Virus record (IMG/VR): IMGVR_UViG_3300003690_000130 | Coordinates: 1-41,851 of that record | Strand: one strand, 5' to 3' | Length of the DNA stretch: 41,851 nt | Source: a virus | Shown here: piece after piece, positions 35,837 through 41,851 of the stretch | Layout: every line of letters starts with the position of its first letter | Position numbering within the stretch: the first letter of the stretch is position 1 | Notes under the pieces: model-generated | Told to the model about the DNA's origin: nothing | The model's input: the letters and a program-made list of their open reading frames with translations, nothing else | The model's database searches: none | Position numbers and translations under genes: made by a program

Positions 35837-38481
35837 TGGCAGGACCTGCAGACCCTGAAGGTTGGGTACGGGAATTTGAGGATCAAGTACCAGGAAGTCC
35901 AATTTTTAATGCTGCTTACAAAGAGGAATTCTACCCTGACACTCAAAGGGACTTATATACACTGGCTGGTAGAGCGTTGGGTGCTCACCAGACTGAGCAT
36001 CCCAATGCCCTAATAAAACCCACTGGGACGGGAGACTGGTATCTTGGAACTGGTCCTGCCGTAGCCGGTGGCTTAGCCGGTGATCCCACTCCTCCTGTCG
36101 TGTATACAGATTTAGAGACTCAGCAGAAGTTTTGGGAGCACACCGATAACATCACAGGGAAGAAAAGATACGATAGGTATGATCCGAAAGATCCTACGCC
36201 CCCTGCTCCTAGCAAAGAGGCTATACATGTTCGGAGTATCACCTACGACAAACATACAAACACTAATGTAACAGAACTTATGAATGGCATCATACTCACG
36301 GAGAGGGCAAAAGAGCTGGATCCTAGTATTTTCCCTAGCGAGTCAGAGGCTAAACAGGAAATTGTCAACCAGGGGCAGGTTGGAAAGTGGCAGGTACAAT
36401 GGGAACCTGGTGTTGGTTATTCCATACAGCGGATTGACGATACCGTTGAGAAATTCCCGGGAGCGTTCAATACTATTGGGGAAGCTCAGAGGGCAGCCAT
36501 CGCTCAGGGAGTGCCAGACTATGTGGTAATTCGGGACCCAGAGAGTGGTAAATTCTTCCTACAACGTCCTCCAGCCGTCCCAGCTACACCAGAAGATAAG
36601 TTCCCTGGTGCTTTTGATTCACAAGCTGAGGCTCATCGGGAGATTCAAAGGTTAGGGCTCACTGACTATGAGGCAGTAAGGGATTCTGCCACAGGTAGAT
36701 GGTTCCTACGACGGAAGCCAGCAGTATCAGGGACCGGAACCGCTACTGTCAAACCGGTAACAATAGGCGATCAGAAGTTCATTCAGATAACTCAGCCGGA
36801 TGGCGTTACCTCCCTACGGGAAGTGGAAGACCTTCCGGACGGCACTATGGAGATCATCACCCGCAATGGCCGGGAGTTCGTCCAGGTCACACAACCTAAT
36901 GGCCAGATCACTATAAAAGAACTAGGCCCGGAGCGGACAGAAGCCGAGGTACTGGAAATAGCAGGTAGGACCTTCGCTCTGGACACTTCAGGAAACCTGC
37001 AGCAACTGCCCATGCTAACCATGGAGCAGATCATTACCAAGGCAATCCTGAACAATGACTGGGAAGCTGCCGTAGCCCTGGATGACTTCAGGAACCGTCC
37101 TACCAGCAGTGAGGCCCTCCAAGCCGCTCTCCAATTCTCCCGCTCTCCAACGGATGCAGCAGTAATATCTGCTTTGGCCCGTGGTGAGCCTGGCATCGTT
37201 GAGCAGGATTTCCAAGCAGGTGCCGACGTACAAGCTCTAGGGGGAGTGAGGAGAATAGGCCCTGCGCCAGAGTTCCTCCAGACTGCCTACCGGAGATTTC
37301 AGGATTCCCTTCTGGCTGGCAGGCCTCCAACAGTGGATGAGCTTCTGGGGGACATAGCCAACGGAGGACCAAGCAGGGAAGAAAGCATGATAGAGGAGCT
37401 AAAGGTAGACTTCGAGAACCTTTCACAGTTATTTAAGGAAGGCCTTGGGACTAGGACTAGGACTAGGACTGGGACTAGGACTAGGACTAGGACTGGGACT
37501 GGGACTGGGACGGCTCCTGTAGGCACAGATGAAGTGACCACTGATTCAACTGGTGCGGGGGGCACTAGCATAGGCTTATTGATTAAATTACTTACTGATG
37601 CTGGTGCGTCGGGGGTTGATGCTCGTGTAAGTGCGTTGGAAAAGGCGGGCTTCACTTTCCTAGAGATACAAGGTATCTTGGAGGATCAATACGGAGAGCT
37701 CCTGAGAGGCGGAAGCGTAGAAGTAGATGGTCTAGGGGACAAACTAGGGGACAAACTAGGGGACATAACAGAGGACAAGCTGGCCTCGGATCTACTGACG
37801 GTACGGGGAACGTCTGTTGATCTAGGGAGCGAGTCTAGAAAGAGGCAGGAAGCGGAAATTAACCAGCTGGTACTCGAGGCTGAACAGGCAGAGGCAGAGG
37901 CTGAACAGGCAGAGGCAGAGCGGAAGTGGGAGACAGACCCAGGCTATAAGCCTCCCACGTTTCTAACAGAGGGGGAGACTGGGGAAATACTTCCGCCTCT
38001 GCCTCCGCCTGTTCCTTCCGAGGATCGGCCCGAGGAGTTTGAGTTTGGTGGCAGAACCCATGGGGCACACTTGGAAATAGTAGGAGAAGCTGGCCCAGAG
38101 CTCGTAGACCTGCCACCAGGCACACAAGTAACACCCATAGCAGATCTGACTACAGAGGAACTAGCCAAGCTTAAAGAAGAAGGAGTGGAAGGCTTCCAGG
38201 CAGGAGGCCTGGTCACTAACCCTTCAGCCTTTCCTCTAGGGATTCGTCAACTCTTGGGAGGAGCTGCCATCGCTCCTGCCCGATCCATATTCCCAGTGGC
38301 TGGGCTCAGAGTCCCTTCCCAACAGGCTCAGAGAAGGCTTCTCCCATCAGAACTTGCCTTCTTGAGGGGACTCAGCGAAGAGGCTCGTATGCCAGGAGCT
38401 TTATTTGAGAGAGAGCTGGCTTCCACAAGACCTGGAAGAAGTGGTAGACGAGCCAGATTCTTGGCGGACGTGGCAAACTAA
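35836..38481 (+). CDS. Repeat-rich virion protein with tape-measure-like motif, 881 aa
   Basis: The product is modular. Three diverged repeats (from about residues 165, 206 and 255; best copy KFPGAFDSQAEAHREIQRLG...DYEAVRDSATGRWFLRR) are followed by beta-hairpin repeats (FIQITQPDG, FVQVTQPNG). Next come helical parts, a Thr/Arg/Gly repeat tract (about 538-559), GDKLGDKLGD and AEQAEAEAEQAEAER. Near residue 740 lies EIVGEAGPELVDLPPGTQVTP, which resembles the C-terminal motif of phage tape-measure proteins. It is probably an internal or ejected virion protein in this short-tailed phage. It overlaps portal-side and internal-protein genes as TAATG. Confidence 0.6.
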   Translation: MAGPADPEGWVREFEDQVPGSPIFNAAYKEEFYPDTQRDLYTLAGRALGAHQTEHPNALIKPTGTGDWYLGTGPAVAGGLAGDPTPPVVYTDLETQQKFWEHTDNITGKKRYDRYDPKDPTPPAPSKEAIHVRSITYDKHTNTNVTELMNGIILTERAKELDPSIFPSESEAKQEIVNQGQVGKWQVQWEPGVGYSIQRIDDTVEKFPGAFNTIGEAQRAAIAQGVPDYVVIRDPESGKFFLQRPPAVPATPEDKFPGAFDSQAEAHREIQRLGLTDYEAVRDSATGRWFLRRKPAVSGTGTATVKPVTIGDQKFIQITQPDGVTSLREVEDLPDGTMEIITRNGREFVQVTQPNGQITIKELGPERTEAEVLEIAGRTFALDTSGNLQQLPMLTMEQIITKAILNNDWEAAVALDDFRNRPTSSEALQAALQFSRSPTDAAVISALARGEPGIVEQDFQAGADVQALGGVRRIGPAPEFLQTAYRRFQDSLLAGRPPTVDELLGDIANGGPSREESMIEELKVDFENLSQLFKEGLGTRTRTRTGTRTRTRTGTGTGTAPVGTDEVTTDSTGAGGTSIGLLIKLLTDAGASGVDARVSALEKAGFTFLEIQGILEDQYGELLRGGSVEVDGLGDKLGDKLGDITEDKLASDLLTVRGTSVDLGSESRKRQEAEINQLVLEAEQAEAEAEQAEAERKWETDPGYKPPTFLTEGETGEILPPLPPPVPSEDRPEEFEFGGRTHGAHLEIVGEAGPELVDLPPGTQVTPIADLTTEELAKLKEEGVEGFQAGGLVTNPSAFPLGIRQLLGGAAIAPARSIFPVAGLRVPSQQAQRRLLPSELAFLRGLSEEARMPGALFERELASTRPGRSGRRARFLADVAN
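37447..37512 (+). repeat. Hexanucleotide microsatellite in the 881-aa gene
   Basis: Eleven consecutive GGGACT or AGGACT units (last unit GGGACG) encode alternating Gly-Thr and Arg-Thr. Unit loss or gain keeps the reading frame, so the linker length can vary without a frameshift. Shorter coding repeats follow: a 12-bp unit around 37730-37765 and a 21-bp unit around 37876-37917. Confidence 0.8.
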
Positions 38482-41400
38482 TGGCAGATTTTTTATTCCC
38501 GCTCGAAACTACTACTTCCAAACAACTCCTTCGATTGGTTAGGGCCCGTGAGGGTGAGGGTGAGGACTGGGGGACTGAAATTATCCCTCCACCCGAGACT
38601 GAAGAAGGGCCCATCCTGACGCCAGATCCTCTATTTCCAGTACCAGAGGTTGAAGAAGTAGGTCCTGCTCCTGAAATGCCGGGGTTTTTGGGCGAGCTAC
38701 AGGAAGAGACCCGATATACACTGGCTCTAGGCAAACCACAGGACCCATTCGTGTCTGGTCAAACTGTTTTAGATGTTGCCATGCGCCCCACTGACGTTTG
38801 GACAGAGTCAGTTTTGGGTGTTATTGGACTACAGAAGGCTTTAGCAGAAAAGGCGGGTATCTCGGAAGGTCTGATTAAAGCCGCTTACCCTTTTAGTTCC
38901 CCAGTCCTGGGTGAATCACTGGTATCGGATACTACTCCAGGAGAGTTTTTTACAAGGTCCTATGAGGAATTCCGAGAAAGGCCTTGGTGGCAGCAAATGG
39001 CTCTGGGGTTTGCTACTGAAATAGGATTACCTTTGGCTGGAGCGACAAAAATCCCTGGTTTGTCCAGAGGTTTAGGGATCTCTTCCACCCTGGGGCCAGA
39101 GAAATTCCTAGTTCGTTCTGCCGATGATGCTGCTAAAATCATCCCCCCGATCACCAACAACATAATAAATCTCCAGCCTATATCGGTTGGACTCACTCCT
39201 TTCGAGCGTATCCGAAGTATTGTGGCCAGTACTCTGGGTAAGCCTTTTCGTGCCACTCCCCTCTCCGACATTGCTACTCCTGCCATGAGAGAGAGGGGCA
39301 GAGTCCAAGCGATTATTGATGTGCAGGGAAACATATTAGGCGCACGTTCTAAGGCAGCAGTCGCCGGGGTATTTGATGTAGATGGCAATGGCCGAATCCC
39401 ATCCCTAGCTGGGGTTGATAAAACTCTCATAGGTACTCCCACCATTCAAGACGTTGCTGCTAGGAGGCCCAGGTTCACTGAAAAACTCACCGGAGAGCAG
39501 CAAAGAATCCTCGACCAACTAGAACGAGAGGTTTCCCCATTCAGGGGTATGTTGGATGAATTGGGAGCAGAAGTAACCAAACGTACCGATATATTAGAGG
39601 GTGGATTCTACCTTCCCCGTGGACGTGAAGGTTTAGAAGGAGCAGACGAAGTACTTAGAGTGGGGGCGGGTAGGCCTCGTGGCAAGGCTGGATTTGAGAA
39701 ACCAGCAACATTTGATTCCATGGCAGAAGGGATTGAACAAGGGTTCAAGTATGCCCAATTAGATGAAACTCTTCAATACTATGCCAAAGATGCCGGATCC
39801 CGGGCCTTGGACATCCACATTGGCAACTACTTCAAAGTCGTGGTAGATGAGTCTGGTGGGCTGGTGGGTCAGACTCCCAAGATGAGGCTTCTCCAACAGA
39901 ACCCAGGAATTGAAGCTCTGCATTCTACTCTAGTGAGAAATCTAGCCCGTCTTAGCTCCTTGAAGGGAGGGCTAACCAAGCATCAGCAGGACATCATCGA
40001 CAGTTTCCTAGATGATCCGGAGTTTGATGATATAAATGCCTTGGCCCTATTCCTGCGTGACGTGAGTGTTCGTAGAGGTCCTAGCCAGGGACTGAATATA
40101 GCAGAGGTCCAGGAGGCTATAACAGCGGCTAGGGCAGCTGTTGCTGAGTTGGCCCCAGCGTGGAAGAAAGCCCTAGAACAAGCCAAAAGGCCAAGTCCTC
40201 TCCGGCAAGAAGCCTTCATAGATATAGCCGAGCTTAACAACCGTACCTTCCCTGTAGAGGTTGCCAACGCTGCCAATGCTGTTATAGCCGCAGATCTTAA
40301 GACCTCTGGCAAGTTGGCACCCGTTATCGATTTCCTTGAAGCTATTAACAACCTGTATCGGGGATTAAATGCGACATTGGACGATTCTGCACCGGGCATT
40401 CAGGGTCTCTTAGGAGCTATCAAGAACCCGAAGGCTTGGGCGCAGGCTCTACGGACACATTTCTTAGCTTTTGGTAAAGGTGGTGATGAGGTACTAGGGA
40501 AGTTTTTGCTAGATTATGATGACCGAGTACTATCTGCTGGTAGGATGCCTTCAATAGAGTGGGGCAAGGCCGGTCTCAGGGTTGGGGGTCAGGACACCGA
40601 GTACATGCTGGGTAGAGGGTCTACCAGTTTCCTTAACAAAGTTCCTGGTATAAGGCAAGCTAACCGAGCTTTCGGGTATTTTGGTGACATGTTGAGGTTA
40701 CGGCTGGCTGATGATGAGTTGGCTGGACTCCTGCGTAAGGGTAGGTCCCTAGACGAGCTGACGGCTTCGGGTGATGTAGAAAGAATTGCCCGAGCGGTGA
40801 ACGGGGTCACCGGTTGGTCGAGAGGTAAGGCTTTTGGTAATGTTGGTGATCTGCTCTTATTCGCTCCCCGTTTTTTGCAGGCACGTTTGGATACAGTTAC
40901 CAGGGCTGCAATGGGGATGCGCCCTGGGGCTAGTATAGAACAGCGGTATGCTCGTAGTTCTATACTTAGACTTGTTGGATACGGTACGCTTTTGACTGTT
41001 GCGGTTAATGAGATGTTGGGGGAGGAAACCGATCTTCGGCCTATCGTGAATGGTAGATACAACCCCAACTTTAATCGTATTAGGTTTGAGGGAAGAGACT
41101 GGTCACTATTGGGCACCTATGACTCCTTGGCCCGTGCCATAGTGACCACGGCAATGGGCCGCCCAGATGAGGCTCTTCGGGGAATGGGCTCAGGGGTTGT
41201 GTCACTGGCTTGGGATCTACTTAGCAACGAAGATCTCACAGGAGAAGCAGTGAGGGATAACCCTCAGCAGCTTGGAGAATACTTCCTTAAGCAGATAGCC
41301 CCCTTTGCCGTAGAGGAGACACCTTCAGCGGTGAGAAAGTTCTCAGACAAGGACGTGGTGGGTGGTGTTGTGGCAATACTGGGAGAGGGGTGGGGGATTA

Positions 41401-41851
41401 AATCAACTCCCCTTACTGGTAGAGAGGCTACAGATGTAGCCCGTAAAGTTGAGATGGAGGCAAGGGGTCTTACTGGGGATTTCTCCAGAGATTTAGGACC
41501 TGGAGAACAGCAAGAGATTGATGCGGTTCCATCTGTCATGGAAGCCAAAGATACTTGGGAAAAACAACAGAGAGACCGGCAGTCCAAGTGGAGAGATTAT
41601 GATGATGACCGGGATGAGATCAACGACATTTACTTAAAAAAGGTAGATGGGAAGTACACTGGACTAATTGCTGAGGCTGCGGAACAGGGACCGGGACTGA
41701 TATTTAGAAAAGCGTTAGCAATACACCAACGAGATCGAGCCCGGGACCAAGCGAGTCTCAAGAAGCGAAGTAGTGAGGCTCTAGAATGGATTTCTGAGAA
41801 GGAGCCTTCCAGAGCCATAGAATCTATTGCCCTTGACGCCTACATGAGGGC
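38481..41851 (+). CDS. Internal (ejected) virion protein, 5' part; 1308 aa across the join
   Basis: The frame starts at ATG 38481 (TAATG overlap) and has no stop to the end of the window. It continues in frame at base 2 to the stop at 583, giving 1308 aa. The N-terminus is acidic and proline rich, and the middle is helical. From about residue 770 it contains RIARAVNGVTGWSRG...LLLFAPRFLQARLDTVTRA and RIRFEGRDWSLLGTYDSLARA. This resembles large polyvalent or internal-core proteins of podoviruses (V-N-x-x-T-G ... FSPRFL-x-x-R ... I-R-x-G-x-x-R-x-D-x-x-G). It probably enters the cell with DNA and forms a channel. The terminal 27 bases duplicate bases 1-27. Confidence 0.78.
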   Translation, partial: MADFLFPLETTTSKQLLRLVRAREGEGEDWGTEIIPPPETEEGPILTPDPLFPVPEVEEVGPAPEMPGFLGELQEETRYTLALGKPQDPFVSGQTVLDVAMRPTDVWTESVLGVIGLQKALAEKAGISEGLIKAAYPFSSPVLGESLVSDTTPGEFFTRSYEEFRERPWWQQMALGFATEIGLPLAGATKIPGLSRGLGISSTLGPEKFLVRSADDAAKIIPPITNNIINLQPISVGLTPFERIRSIVASTLGKPFRATPLSDIATPAMRERGRVQAIIDVQGNILGARSKAAVAGVFDVDGNGRIPSLAGVDKTLIGTPTIQDVAARRPRFTEKLTGEQQRILDQLEREVSPFRGMLDELGAEVTKRTDILEGGFYLPRGREGLEGADEVLRVGAGRPRGKAGFEKPATFDSMAEGIEQGFKYAQLDETLQYYAKDAGSRALDIHIGNYFKVVVDESGGLVGQTPKMRLLQQNPGIEALHSTLVRNLARLSSLKGGLTKHQQDIIDSFLDDPEFDDINALALFLRDVSVRRGPSQGLNIAEVQEAITAARAAVAELAPAWKKALEQAKRPSPLRQEAFIDIAELNNRTFPVEVANAANAVIAADLKTSGKLAPVIDFLEAINNLYRGLNATLDDSAPGIQGLLGAIKNPKAWAQALRTHFLAFGKGGDEVLGKFLLDYDDRVLSAGRMPSIEWGKAGLRVGGQDTEYMLGRGSTSFLNKVPGIRQANRAFGYFGDMLRLRLADDELAGLLRKGRSLDELTASGDVERIARAVNGVTGWSRGKAFGNVGDLLLFAPRFLQARLDTVTRAAMGMRPGASIEQRYARSSILRLVGYGTLLTVAVNEMLGEETDLRPIVNGRYNPNFNRIRFEGRDWSLLGTYDSLARAIVTTAMGRPDEALRGMGSGVVSLAWDLLSNEDLTGEAVRDNPQQLGEYFLKQIAPFAVEETPSAVRKFSDKDVVGGVVAILGEGWGIKSTPLTGREATDVARKVEMEARGLTGDFSRDLGPGEQQEIDAVPSVMEAKDTWEKQQRDRQSKWRDYDDDRDEINDIYLKKVDGKYTGLIAEAAEQGPGLIFRKALAIHQRDRARDQASLKKRSSEALEWISEKEPSRAIESIALDAYMR
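41825..41851 (+). repeat. 27-base terminal overlap with bases 1-27
   Basis: The last 27 bases are identical to the first 27. Collapsing them restores one continuous reading frame. This is the usual mark of a circularly closed assembly of a circular or circularly permuted, terminally redundant genome. A fixed 27-bp terminal repeat as physical ends is less likely because it lies inside a gene. Confidence 0.9.

Noticed and set aside
1-41851. Integrase, excisionase or repressor for lysogeny
   Set aside because: No tyrosine or serine recombinase motifs and no CI-like or Cro-like helix-turn-helix protein were found. Ribbon-helix-helix proteins alone do not imply lysogeny.

Overview
The window is a complete, circularly closed genome of a tailed double-stranded DNA phage with short-tailed (podovirus-like) virion genes. 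The last 27 bases (41825-41851) repeat the first 27, and a large virion gene reads in frame across this join, so the unit genome is 41,824 bp. No integrase, repressor, RNA polymerase or tRNA gene was recognised, so a virulent lifestyle is likely (inference). The host cannot be read directly. Two small zinc-ribbon proteins (14590-14823 and 23978-24190) resemble micro-proteins I associate with Chloroflexota, and no peptidoglycan hydrolase was recognised. A Chloroflexota host, possibly one with an unusual wall, is a weak inference.

Layout. The late genes lie on the + strand from 31539 through the join to 14226. In order they are: small terminase-like protein; large terminase split into separate ATPase and nuclease genes; portal; an 881-aa repeat-rich protein with a tape-measure-like C-terminal motif; a 1308-aa internal virion protein that crosses the join; a Com-like zinc ribbon; a rho-independent terminator; scaffold; HK97-type capsid; decoration protein; a run of small beta-rich structural proteins including a paralogous pair; a BppU-like domain; a tail adaptor with an inserted carbohydrate-binding-like domain; a 741-aa tail nozzle or hub; and a group of small membrane proteins that probably serves lysis. 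The late arm meets the early arm convergently near 14.23-14.26 kb.

The - strand from 23812 down to 14260 is a tightly overlapping replication and repair operon: GIY-YIG-like protein, two ribbon-helix-helix regulators, XPD/DinG-type Fe-S helicase, an accessory protein, a PD-(D/E)XK nuclease, a Sak4-like ATPase, an XPF/ERCC4-type nuclease with helix-hairpin-helix motifs, and a family A DNA polymerase fused to a family-4 uracil-DNA glycosylase. No DnaB helicase or primase was recognised, so replication seems to be built from repair-type enzymes. The - strand from 30145 to 24204 carries about 16 small early genes, including DUF932 and Gp88 homologues. Several of these are separated by GC-rich hairpins. 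One + strand zinc-ribbon gene sits alone between the two - strand blocks, beside a large operator-like inverted repeat (23873-23940).

The only long non-coding region (30146-31538) divides the early and late arms. It holds palindromes, a long inverted repeat, two 18-bp repeats at 22-bp spacing, four tandem 13-mers and G/T-rich repeats. It is the best candidate for replication origin, divergent control region and packaging site.
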